Shown here piece after piece: positions 15,921 to 24,843 of a stretch of DNA of 64,000 nt (the stretch's first letter is position 1; every line of letters starts with the position of its first letter). The notes under the pieces are model-generated. The model worked only from the letters and a program-made list of their open reading frames with translations, did not search any database and had not been told where the DNA came from. The translations under genes and the position numbers were made by a program. This stretch comes from Arthrobacter celericrescens (GTDB lineage Bacteria; Actinomycetota; Actinomycetes; Actinomycetales; Micrococcaceae). The stretch is taken from assembly GCF_003614925.1 (NCBI RefSeq), contig NZ_QYLP01000099.1:1-64000 (forward strand), given 5' to 3'.

Positions 15921-17192
15921 TCAGACCGGTTCGACGACGACGGCGGTCCGTTCGTCCCCGATCCGCGTCAGGACCAGCGTGGCGGCTTTGCCCGCCTTGC
16001 CTTTCGCTTTTGACTTCGCGGAACCGCCGGGCAGCAGTTGCTTCCGGAGCTCCTCGGGGGTGATGGAGACGCCGCGCTTCTTGATGTCCAGGGTGGTGAT
16101 GCCCTGCGCCTTGACCCAGGCCTTGAGTGCCTTGATGTTCAGCGGCATGGTCTCGACCACCTTGTAGGGGCGGGCGAAGGGCGTGTCCACCAGCTCCGGG
16201 GCGCAGATGTAGGCAATGTGTTCGTCCAACAGGTGCCCGCCCAGGCGGAGCGCGACGTCGGCCACCAGCCCCGCGCGGATCACCGCGCCGTCCGGCTCGT
16301 AGAGGTAGCCTTCCACGGGCCCGACGGCGGGGACCGGGCCGCCGTCGAAATCCTCGCCGCTGGTGATCTCCGCGGCTCCGCGCGGGCCGAGCAGCAGGGC
16401 GGCGCGGCGGATGCCGGGCCGGGCCACCTTGTTGAACCACAGGGTCACCTCGGTGACGTCGCCGGCCACCGAAACCCACTGCGCCTCGCAGCCCGCGGGA
16501 ACCAGCTCGTGGGGCATGCCCGGGCCCATCTTGACGCCCACTGACTTCCCGGACGCGGCCAGCGATTCCACGAAGGACAGCGGCGGGGAGAATTCCTCGG
16601 GGTCCCAGATCCGGGTGGTGCCCGACGTCGAGGTGGTGCGCCGGGCAGGATCCAGCCACACGCCGTCGATCCCGTCCAGCGGCACCGAGGTGGCGTCCGC
16701 GTGGACCACCGAGGCGTGCGGGAACGGCATGAGGTTGATCGTGGCGCAGGCGGCCGTGGCTTCGTCCATTTCGACGGCCGTGACCGCGATGTCCAGGGAC
16801 GCCAGCGCCATGGAATCGGCGCCGAGCCCGCAGCCGAGGTCTGCCACCTGGGAGGTCCCGGCGGCGGCGAAGCGTTCGGCATGGCGGGCAGCCACAGTGA
16901 GGCGCGTCGCCTGCTCCAGGCCTGCCTGGGTGAAGAGCATCTGCCGGGCGAACTCACCGAACTTCGCCTCCGCCCGGGTCCGCAGCCGCGACTGGGTGAG
17001 GACGGCGGAGACCAGTTCGGGGGAGTGCCCGGCCTTGCGGAGGGCCGTGTTCAGGGCAAGGGACTCGCTCTCGCGGTACGGGCCCAGCGAGGCCAGCAGC
17101 TCCCAGCCTTCCGTGGTCAGCAAGGGGGCTATCTGGTCGGCAATCCGGCCATGGGGGGCCGCGGCGTCCGGCGCCTGGGAGCTGTGGGGCAT
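15921..17192 (-). CDS. Class I SAM-dependent methyltransferase with THUMP-like C-terminus
   Basis: A 423-residue protein with a central Rossmann methyltransferase domain: SAM loop VADLGCGLGADSMALA at about 118-133 and the acidic ribose contact VEMDEA. In place of NPPY it has LDPARR, as in a family of unassigned nucleic-acid methyltransferases. The C-terminal part (ALKAWVKAQGITTLDIKKRG) resembles a THUMP-like RNA-binding module, suggesting an RNA substrate. The start at 17192 lies 7 bases after TAGGCT. The much longer upstream open frame overlaps the divergent membrane-protein gene and is rejected. The stop is 10 bases from the opposing stop of the AroE-like gene. Confidence 0.8.
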   Translation of the reverse strand: MPHSSQAPDAAAPHGRIADQIAPLLTTEGWELLASLGPYRESESLALNTALRKAGHSPELVSAVLTQSRLRTRAEAKFGEFARQMLFTQAGLEQATRLTVAARHAERFAAAGTSQVADLGCGLGADSMALASLDIAVTAVEMDEATAACATINLMPFPHASVVHADATSVPLDGIDGVWLDPARRTTSTSGTTRIWDPEEFSPPLSFVESLAASGKSVGVKMGPGMPHELVPAGCEAQWVSVAGDVTEVTLWFNKVARPGIRRAALLLGPRGAAEITSGEDFDGGPVPAVGPVEGYLYEPDGAVIRAGLVADVALRLGGHLLDEHIAYICAPELVDTPFARPYKVVETMPLNIKALKAWVKAQGITTLDIKKRGVSITPEELRKQLLPGGSAKSKAKGKAGKAATLVLTRIGDERTAVVVEPV

Positions 17193-17199
17193 GCCTTCC

Positions 17200-17205
17200 A
17201 GCCTA
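17200..17205 (-). promoter_or_regulatory. Leaderless-type -10 element of the methyltransferase gene
   Basis: On the minus strand TAGGCT is followed by 7 bases and the ATG at 17192. The same 70-base interval carries the divergent promoter of the gene at 17262. Confidence 0.5.
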
Positions 17206-17248
17206 CTTGCCACGCTGCCTGGCGCGGGCGCCGGCGCAGCCGGACGGA

Positions 17249-17254
17249 TAGGGT
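17249..17254 (+). promoter_or_regulatory. Leaderless-type -10 element of the 133-residue membrane protein gene
   Basis: TAGGGT is followed by 7 bases and the ATG at 17262. No ribosome site is present. Confidence 0.55.
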
Positions 17255-17261
17255 TGATTGC

Positions 17262-17663
17262 ATGGAAGACAGCATGAGCCGCCAGTCCGAAGACCCCACA
17301 CCGATCCCCAAGCCGGGCAGCAGGATCCCTGCCCGGCTCGCCGTCTACGCCCGTCCCGCCTTGATCGCCGGCATCGCCGTCGCGGTCGTCTGCATCGTCC
17401 TGCTGGTCATTGTCTTCTTCCTTGATTCCTTCAACGCCGCCGCCTATTCCATGACCGGCAAGAGCGTCCAGGACGCCACGCAGGAGGCCCAGGACATCCG
17501 CGAAAGCTACACGGGGGTCCGGATCGGTTCGCTCGTGGTGCTGGTGGTTTCCGCCCTCGCCGCCGTGGCCGGCGGCGTGGTGCTGTACCTGAACCGCGGT
17601 GCCGCTCAGGGCGACGACGAGGACAACGGCGAAGACGTGGACTTCGAGGACCTCGCCGGCTAG
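17262..17663 (+). CDS. Small two-helix membrane protein, unknown function
   Basis: A 133-residue protein not assignable to a known family. A charged N-terminus is followed by a hydrophobic helix (ALIAGIAVAVVCIVLLVIVF, about 33-52), an outside loop with TGKSVQDATQEAQDIRESY, a second helix (about 85-108, IGSLVVLVVSALAAVAGGVV) and an acidic tail ending DDEDNGEDVDFEDLAG. The ATG at 17262 is chosen for its leaderless -10; a longer upstream frame overlaps the divergent methyltransferase. The gene ends about 20 bases before the groES promoter and is transcribed separately. Confidence 0.72.
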   Translation: MEDSMSRQSEDPTPIPKPGSRIPARLAVYARPALIAGIAVAVVCIVLLVIVFFLDSFNAAAYSMTGKSVQDATQEAQDIRESYTGVRIGSLVVLVVSALAAVAGGVVLYLNRGAAQGDDEDNGEDVDFEDLAG

Positions 17664-17684
17664 CGGGCAATTCTGGCACTCACC

Positions 17685-17713
17685 TTGACCGAGTGCTAAC
17701 GCTTGCATAGAGT
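17685..17713 (+). promoter_or_regulatory. groES promoter
   Basis: TTGACC (17685-17690) and TAGAGT (17708-17713) are separated by 17 bases. A lone CIRCE half-site GAGTGCTAA (17691-17699) lies directly after the -35 hexamer. Confidence 0.75.
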
Positions 17714-17718
17714 CTGAG

Positions 17719-17745
17719 TTAGCACTCTCCCATGGAGGGTGCTAA
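17719..17745. promoter_or_regulatory. CIRCE element (HrcA operator)
   Basis: TTAGCACTC, 9 bases, then GGGTGCTAA matches the CIRCE inverted repeat with one mismatch in the right arm. It starts 5 bases after the -10 hexamer, where HrcA would block transcription of groES. Confidence 0.92.
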
Positions 17746-17846
17746 TCGTGCCGCAGGCACTTGCCGGCACCGCGACGACGGCAAGCCCGCCAAGGCACCC
17801 CTGGTTTGATAGTCCATGTACTACCTCACGTAAAGGAGAGATCCGA

Positions 17847-18143
17847 GTGTCGGTCTCCATTAAGCCTCTCGAGGATCGCATCGTTGTCCGCCCGCTCGAA
17901 GCCGAGCAGACCACCGCTTCCGGCCTGGTCATCCCGGACTCCGCCCAGGAAAAGCCGCAGGAAGGCGAAGTTGTCGCAGTAGGCCCCGGCCGCTTCGATG
18001 ACAACGGCAACCGCGTGCCGGTCGACGTCGCAGTCGGCGACGTCGTCATCTACTCCAAGTACGGCGGAACCGAAGTCAAGACCGGTGGCTCCGAGTACCT
18101 CGTGCTGTCCGCCCGCGACGTCCTCGCGATCGTCGTCAAGTAA
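17847..18143 (+). CDS. groES: Co-chaperonin GroES
   Basis: Lid of the GroEL folding chamber, 98 residues beginning VSVSIKPLEDRIVVRPLEAE. The mobile loop region EQTTASGLVIPDSAQEKPQ (about 20-38) and the C-terminal VLSARDVLAIVVK are typical. The GTG at 17847 has AAAGGAGAG upstream; longer upstream readings run into the CIRCE leader. Transcription comes from the TTGACC/TAGAGT promoter under HrcA control. The first about 130 bases of the message are untranslated, in contrast to the many leaderless genes nearby. groEL follows after 81 bases that contain a terminator-like hairpin. Confidence 0.98.
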   Translation: MSVSIKPLEDRIVVRPLEAEQTTASGLVIPDSAQEKPQEGEVVAVGPGRFDDNGNRVPVDVAVGDVVIYSKYGGTEVKTGGSEYLVLSARDVLAIVVK

Positions 18144-18153
18144 TTCCCTGGAC

Positions 18154-18203
18154 CCCGCACCGCAGGCCGGACCGGATTTCCGGCCGCCCGCGGTGCGGGT
18201 TTT
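18154..18203 (+). terminator. Terminator-like hairpin between groES and groEL
   Basis: CCCGCACCGC (18154-18163) pairs perfectly with GCGGTGCGGG (18190-18199), enclosing a nested GGCCGG/CCGGCC stem, and is followed by TTTT. This looks like an intrinsic terminator or attenuator that would make groES transcripts more abundant than groES-groEL ones. Confidence 0.7.
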
Positions 18204-18224
18204 CCGTCTTGAAAGGACACAACC

Positions 18225-19838
<1,614 letters not shown>

Positions 19839-19852
19839 CGTTTCCGCGTGAC

Positions 19853-19890
19853 AGAAGGCCCGGTTCCCCATGCGGGGAGCCGGGTCTTCT
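19853..19890. terminator. Bidirectional terminator after groEL
   Basis: A long hairpin: AGAAGGCCCGGTTCCCC pairs with GGGGAGCCGGGTCTTCT apart from G-T wobbles. It lies between the convergent groEL and the membrane-protein gene ending at 19896. Confidence 0.85.
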
Positions 19891-19895
19891 GCTGT

Positions 19896-20903
19896 CTACT
19901 TGCTGCTCACGGTTGGAGCCGGGCTCGCCTTGCCTGCCGGTGTCGGGGCCTTGGGAGAAGCCGACGACGACGGCGCCGCGCTTCCGCTTTCCGTGTCCGA
20001 CGGGTTCGAGGCGGGGGAGCTTGGGGTCGGCTCTGTGCCCGTGGCTTCCTGGCCGTAGGGATCCATAAGGCCGGGCCCGAACGGCTCGCCCGGCTGAGCC
20101 GCGGCGGGGAGTTGCTGGGGCGCAGCCAAGCCGTCGGGCAACGGCATGTCGAGCGGGCTGCCGTCCTGGTCGTAGAACCGGACATCCCGCAGGAGCTTTC
20201 CGTCCTTGTCGTAGACGAAGACGTGGTCGACGCCGGCGCCGTTCACACTGAGCGGCGGGATGTAGTTGTAGCTGGCAGAGGAGGAATTGTAAGAGCTGTT
20301 CAGCGCGTGCGAGAGGATCGCCGGCGTCATGATGGCAATGAACAGGATGCTGATGGCGTTTGCCGTCGTGAACGCGCGCCGCATCCATATCCTGCGGGGC
20401 GTGGGCCTGCTGCCCATCCGGACACTGAGCACGACGAGCACCGCGAGGAACGCCCAGGCGGTCAGGCCGCGAGGGATTAAGACATAGTTGCCCGTGTAAA
20501 GAGGGGTGACGATGATCTGGAAGATTGCCCACGCCCGCAGCAGCCACCACACCGGGCGCAGCCTAATGAGGAACTCGAGCACCGCATTGGACACCGGATT
20601 CGCCCGGACGCGCCCCAGGAAATCGGCGCCCGCTTTCAGGAAGCTGTCCCGAAGGCCCGGTCCTTTGCTTGCCGCTGCGGACGTCGTGCGTTCGGGCAGG
20701 CCCGCGGAACTGCGGAGTTCGGCGGCGTACGCGGCAGGGGAGAGATCCGGAACCGCGCCGGAGTCCTCGAACTGCTCCATGAGGTCGGCTTCGAGGCCTT
20801 CGGTGAGGTCATCGACGTCGGCTGCTGCGAGGTCGTCCAGTTCGCGGCGCACAGACTCCGCATAGGCAGCGACCACAACCGGAACGGTCTGTGAGCTGGT
20901 CAT
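19896..20903 (-). CDS. Membrane protein with HAAS-like N-terminus, partner of PadR
   Basis: A 335-residue protein. The N-terminal cytoplasmic domain (about 1-65, YAESVRRELDDLAAADVDDLTEGLEADL) resembles the HAAS/DUF1700 domain that often accompanies PadR regulators. Three hydrophobic segments follow: about 118-136, 147-163 and 188-205. The rest is a long tail ending in a Pro/Ser/Ala-rich stretch. The start overlaps the padR stop by 4 bases (ATGA), so the two are co-translated. By analogy it may transmit a membrane or envelope signal to the PadR protein; this is inference. No enzyme motif is visible. Confidence 0.75.
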   Translation of the reverse strand: MTSSQTVPVVVAAYAESVRRELDDLAAADVDDLTEGLEADLMEQFEDSGAVPDLSPAAYAAELRSSAGLPERTTSAAASKGPGLRDSFLKAGADFLGRVRANPVSNAVLEFLIRLRPVWWLLRAWAIFQIIVTPLYTGNYVLIPRGLTAWAFLAVLVVLSVRMGSRPTPRRIWMRRAFTTANAISILFIAIMTPAILSHALNSSYNSSSASYNYIPPLSVNGAGVDHVFVYDKDGKLLRDVRFYDQDGSPLDMPLPDGLAAPQQLPAAAQPGEPFGPGLMDPYGQEATGTEPTPSSPASNPSDTESGSAAPSSSASPKAPTPAGKASPAPTVSSK

Positions 20904-21280
20904 TTCTTGTCCTCCAGAGTGTCGTGGCCGGCGGTGGCCGGAAGGTTGAGGGCGGGGAGCGGTTCGTTGGACAACAGCCGGTCCATGCTGCGGGCGAAGT
21001 CCTGCCAGCCCTTGCTTTGGATATCCAAGATGGACTTGCCGTGCTCGTTGATCCCGTAGTACTTGCGGTGCGGACCGCCTTCGGAGGGCACCACATAGCT
21101 GGTCAGGGCGCCGTTGGCGTAGAGGCGCCGCAAGGTGCCGTAAACGGAGGCGTCCCCGACGTCTTCGAGGCCTGCCGCACGGAGCCGCCGGACGACGTCG
21201 TACCCGTATCCGTCTTCCCGGTTCAACACCGCGAGCACTGCCACGTCCAGGACCCCCTTGAGAAGTTGCGTCGAATCCAT
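20900..21280 (-). CDS. PadR family transcriptional regulator
   Basis: A 126-residue winged-helix protein: LLKGVLDVAVLAVLNREDGYGYDVVRRLRAAG (about 6-37), then DASVYGTLRRLYANGAL as recognition helix and wing, then a C-terminal helix for dimers. The ATG has TGGAGA upstream. It is co-transcribed with the HAAS-like membrane protein through a 4-base overlap. A 25-base imperfect palindrome lies 36 bases upstream and is the likely operator. Compared with the PadR at 10.9 kb it is clearly a different subfamily member with a different operator. Confidence 0.9.
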   Translation of the reverse strand: MDSTQLLKGVLDVAVLAVLNREDGYGYDVVRRLRAAGLEDVGDASVYGTLRRLYANGALTSYVVPSEGGPHRKYYGINEHGKSILDIQSKGWQDFARSMDRLLSNEPLPALNLPATAGHDTLEDKK

Positions 21281-21315
21281 GGTTTCTCCAGTCGCTTTGC
21301 TTGCTATGGATCAGA

Positions 21316-21340
21316 CACTACTACGCAATGCGCAATAGTG
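21316..21340. promoter_or_regulatory. Imperfect palindrome upstream of the second padR, probable operator
   Basis: A 25-base near-palindrome starting CACTACTACGCA and ending TGCGCAATAGTG, with two mismatched pairs plus the central base. It lies in the promoter region of the PadR/HAAS operon. Confidence 0.55.
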
Positions 21341-21391
21341 TGCATCGTGAAGTACGACGCGCCGGAGGTTTCTGGCGGGGACCAGATTGGC

Positions 21392-22381
21392 TCAGCGCCG
21401 GGGTGGGCGCGGGGCTCCGGGCCTTGCCCGGGCGGCCGGAGTCTTGCTGAGGGCGCGCTTTGCTTCGCCGCGCCGTTGCGCGAACTTGAGGAACAGGAGC
21501 ACCGCGGCTGCGGCCACCACAATGCCAAGCAGATTCAGGAAAAGCTGCACTGCGGAGCCTGCAGCCTTTCCTGCCTCGCCCAGGACAAGTGCGACGCCGA
21601 TGTATCCGGCGGCCGGGACGGTGGTCACCGAAATGAAGACGCCGATCAGGGCGGACGAGCGGTGGCTGGTCATCGAGAGCATGCCGGCGGCGCCGGCAAG
21701 GGCGGCAACGATCAACGAATACGGTCCCGGATGATAGATGAATTCGACGGCCTGGCCGTGGTCAAGGACGTCACGCGGGTAGAGCCCGAGCGGGATCGAG
21801 ATCCAGGCCGCGGCAGCCGTCACGAGCATGGCAACGGGGAATCCCACCGCCAGCGCAACCGCCGCTGCGCGCACCATGGCCCATTTGCGCTCCACCAAAC
21901 CGAGGGCCAGTGCCGCCAAGGGACCGAACTCCGGCCCCACCACCATGGCGCCGACTATCGCGATGGCCGAATTGGTGACGATGCCGATGCCGGCCAACTG
22001 GGTCGCGATCACCAGGAACGCCAGGTAGCTCCAGGTCAGTCTTGAGTCTTCGCCCGTCTGGCGCGAAACCTCATCCCAGATGACGGCGTCCGACCCTTCT
22101 CCGGGAACCTCCTTGGATGCCTTGTCCGCCCGCTCGGACAGCACGAGCTCGGGCGTGCTGGCCGAGACCGAGCCAAGTTCCGGAACCCTCAGCCCGTGGA
22201 GTTCCTCCATGAGGCCTTCCACGGATTCCCGGGCCAGCTGCACCGTGATGACGTCGCCGGCCGGAACCACCGAGGAGCCCCTGAAAACCGCGATTTCGGC
22301 GCTGCCGGCATGCCCCATGCACAGGTCCACGACGGTGCCGGACAACGCTGCCGGGACGCAGATGCGAAGCTGGACAATCAT
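21392..22381 (-). CDS. DUF389 family membrane protein
   Basis: A 329-residue protein of the DUF389 (TIGR00341-like) family, function unknown. The N-terminal about 100 residues form a soluble regulatory-looking domain. Six or so hydrophobic helices follow from about residue 118 on, with the conserved IAIVGAMVVGPEFGPLAALALGLVERKW loop between helices. The tail is rich in Arg, Ala and Pro. The ATG has AGGGGGCCAGG just upstream. The gene is convergent with nothing and stands alone between the PadR operon and the acyltransferase. Transport of a small solute is often suggested for the family but is unproven. Confidence 0.83.
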   Translation of the reverse strand: MIVQLRICVPAALSGTVVDLCMGHAGSAEIAVFRGSSVVPAGDVITVQLARESVEGLMEELHGLRVPELGSVSASTPELVLSERADKASKEVPGEGSDAVIWDEVSRQTGEDSRLTWSYLAFLVIATQLAGIGIVTNSAIAIVGAMVVGPEFGPLAALALGLVERKWAMVRAAAVALAVGFPVAMLVTAAAAWISIPLGLYPRDVLDHGQAVEFIYHPGPYSLIVAALAGAAGMLSMTSHRSSALIGVFISVTTVPAAGYIGVALVLGEAGKAAGSAVQLFLNLLGIVVAAAAVLLFLKFAQRRGEAKRALSKTPAARARPGAPRPPRR

Positions 22382-22548
22382 CCTGGCCCCCTGTCGGTAG
22401 GTGCGCGATCCCTGCCCCCAGCCTAATTACGGAACGCTCCGGCCGAGGCGATTCAGGATCCTCAGTTTGCTTGTGATTCGCCCCCACAGGTAACGGATTG
22501 GTAACATGGAGGGTCAGGGTTACGAACGTTGAGGAATCTGCACAGGTC

Positions 22549-24639
22549 ATGACTATGGGAAACACGGCGCCGCAGGCTGCCTCGAAACAGGGTGGCACGG
22601 GGGCGAAAGGCAACTTCCGCCCCGAGGTCCAAGGATTGCGTGCGTTGGCGGTCCTCATGGTCGCCAGCTACCACATCTGGCTCGGCAGGGTTTCCGGCGG
22701 CGTCGATGTGTTCCTCCTGGTCTCCGCGTTCTTCCTCACCCTCTCCTTCACGAGGAAGCTGGAAGAGGGGCGCGAATTGCGGCTCCTTGGCCACTGGCTC
22801 CACGTCTTCAAGCGCCTGCTGCCGGCGGTGGTGGTCGTGATCCTCGGCGTGCTCGCTGGAATGTGGGTACTCGTTCCGCAGACGCGGTGGGGCGGCCTGC
22901 TCGATGAAGCCTGGGCCACGCTTTTCTACCGCCAGAACTGGCAGTTGGCCGATGCCGCCGTCGACTACTACGCGCAGAACCATTCCGGCGCGAGCCCGCT
23001 GCAGCATTTCTGGTCGCTGTCCATCCAGGGCCAGGTCTTCGTCCTCTGGCCGCTCGTCTTCGCCGCCGTGGGCTTCGCCGTTCCGCTCCTCCGGAAGGTC
23101 CCCTTCCGCGGACCGTTCGCATCCCTCGGACGGCTGGGCCACCGCGGCCTGCTGGCCATCGTGTTCGCTGCGGTATTCGCAGTGTCCCTGGCCTACTCGG
23201 TGGAACAGACCGCGAGCAACCAGGCCTACGCCTATTTCGACACCCGCGCCCGGCTCTGGGAATTCGCGCTGGGTTCGCTCCTGGCGCTGGGCCTGCCCTA
23301 TGTGAAACCGCGCCGCTGGTTGCGGGTGGTCCTGGGGTGGACGGGCCTTGCAGCGATGCTGTCCTGCGGCCTGCTCCTCACGGTGGACCGCTCCTTCCCG
23401 GGCTTCGTCGCCCTGTGGCCCACGCTGGCCGCGGCCGCCATCATCGTCGCCGGGCAGAGCGGGAGCCGCGCCGGAGCGGACCGATTCCTCGGTTCCAAGC
23501 CGCTGGTGTGGCTGGGCGGCCATTCCTACGCGCTCTACCTCTGGCACTGGCCCCTCCTGGTCTTCACCCTCCTGGCCACCGGCCTTGCCGCCCCCGATCT
23601 GTGGCTGGGCCTGGGCATCCTGACGGCCTCCCTGCTCCTGGCCGTCGGAACGAGCCGCTACGTCGAAGCTCCGCTGCGCGAGTGGAAGTGGCCGAAACTG
23701 CGCACCTGGCGCACCGCCGTCGTGATCGCCGCATGCGGCACCATGCTCGCCCTGCCGCTGAGCGCCTGGCAGGGCATGATCGCCGCGGACAACGCGGCCA
23801 TTGCCGCCCAGCCCAAGGAACTGACGCCCGGCGCTGCCGCCCTGACGCCGGAGAACGCCGGCAAGCCCACGCCGGAGGCCCGGATCATCCCCGGCCCCTC
23901 GGCGATGGATGACGAATGGGCCCATGTGGACGGGCTGTGCACCGGCGCCAACGTGCCCACCGATCCCTTGCTCCAGGGCTGCCTGCAGATCAGCCCGGCG
24001 TCTAAACCCGTCAAGCACATCGTGGCGCTGGGCGATTCGCACGCCCAGCAGTACATGGCCGCACTCGGGCCGATCGCCAAGAAGCACGGCTGGGAAATCG
24101 TCACTCTGTTCAAGGGCAACTGCCGCTTCGGCGCCGAATTCCCGGACCGCCCGCAGGACTGCAACGACTTCAACAAGGCCAGCGCAACCTACGTGTTGGA
24201 GCACAAACCGGATGCCGTGTTCACGGTGGCGTCCCTGACCCATGTCGAGGCGCCGTTCGAGACGGAGGTCCCCGGCTACCTCGAAGGCATCAAGCCTTTC
24301 GCCGACGCCGGCATCGACATCGTGGGCATCCGGGATAACCCGCGCTTCGCCATCAACATGCCCGAATGCGTGCAGAAGAAGGGCCCGGATTCGCCGGACT
24401 GCAACACCCCGTTGGAGCAGTCCCTGGCCGCGTCCTCCCCGCTGGACGACTACCGCGGCAAGGTGAAGGGCCTCTACCTGATGGACATGAGCGACTTTAT
24501 CTGCGCCGAGGGCGTTTGCCCCGCCGTGGTCGGCAACGTGTACGTCTACAAGGACGAAAACCACCTCACCCGCACCTACGTGGAGACCATGATCCCCATG
24601 TTCGAGCGGCGGCTGCTGGCCGCCACCAAGTGGAAATAA
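22549..24639 (+). CDS. Acyltransferase-3 / SGNH-type cell-surface O-acetyltransferase (OafA-like)
   Basis: About 696 residues. The N-terminal acyltransferase-3 domain begins NFRPEVQGLRALAVLMVASYHIW, with the catalytic-site His in the first helix, and has about ten membrane helices to residue 405. The outside C-terminal SGNH domain has the nucleophile loop ALGDSHAQQYM and the late acidic/His pair in DENHLT. Such fusions O-acetylate peptidoglycan, teichoic or other surface glycans. An open frame runs to a TTG at 22498. The ATGs at 22549 or 22555 are better starts because the N-terminal domain begins soon after, but no strong ribosome site decides. It is monocistronic. Confidence 0.88.
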   Translation: MTMGNTAPQAASKQGGTGAKGNFRPEVQGLRALAVLMVASYHIWLGRVSGGVDVFLLVSAFFLTLSFTRKLEEGRELRLLGHWLHVFKRLLPAVVVVILGVLAGMWVLVPQTRWGGLLDEAWATLFYRQNWQLADAAVDYYAQNHSGASPLQHFWSLSIQGQVFVLWPLVFAAVGFAVPLLRKVPFRGPFASLGRLGHRGLLAIVFAAVFAVSLAYSVEQTASNQAYAYFDTRARLWEFALGSLLALGLPYVKPRRWLRVVLGWTGLAAMLSCGLLLTVDRSFPGFVALWPTLAAAAIIVAGQSGSRAGADRFLGSKPLVWLGGHSYALYLWHWPLLVFTLLATGLAAPDLWLGLGILTASLLLAVGTSRYVEAPLREWKWPKLRTWRTAVVIAACGTMLALPLSAWQGMIAADNAAIAAQPKELTPGAAALTPENAGKPTPEARIIPGPSAMDDEWAHVDGLCTGANVPTDPLLQGCLQISPASKPVKHIVALGDSHAQQYMAALGPIAKKHGWEIVTLFKGNCRFGAEFPDRPQDCNDFNKASATYVLEHKPDAVFTVASLTHVEAPFETEVPGYLEGIKPFADAGIDIVGIRDNPRFAINMPECVQKKGPDSPDCNTPLEQSLAASSPLDDYRGKVKGLYLMDMSDFICAEGVCPAVVGNVYVYKDENHLTRTYVETMIPMFERRLLAATKWK

Positions 24640-24843
24640 CCGAGCGGACAGCCCGACGGCGGCAGGCGGCCTGGTGTGCTTGCTCACATTGCCGCCGTGG
24701 AATATGGGGATCGTCCGCGAGGTTCTAATATTTACTCAATACCTGCCCCACCTCCTGCACAGGCCAGTCCCGTAATGACGGGTTGGTCATCTGCTGCAAC
24801 CCCTACCCTTTAGACCCCACGAAACACGGTAAGAGGCGCACTC

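Noticed and set aside
22462..24687. 741-codon frame opposite the acyltransferase
   Set aside because: Antisense shadow; no motif, and the sense strand encodes a clear membrane enzyme.
24640..24843. guaB upstream region as a purine riboswitch
   Set aside because: No junction or conserved purine-aptamer loops are visible; only A/T-rich patches and a normal ribosome site.
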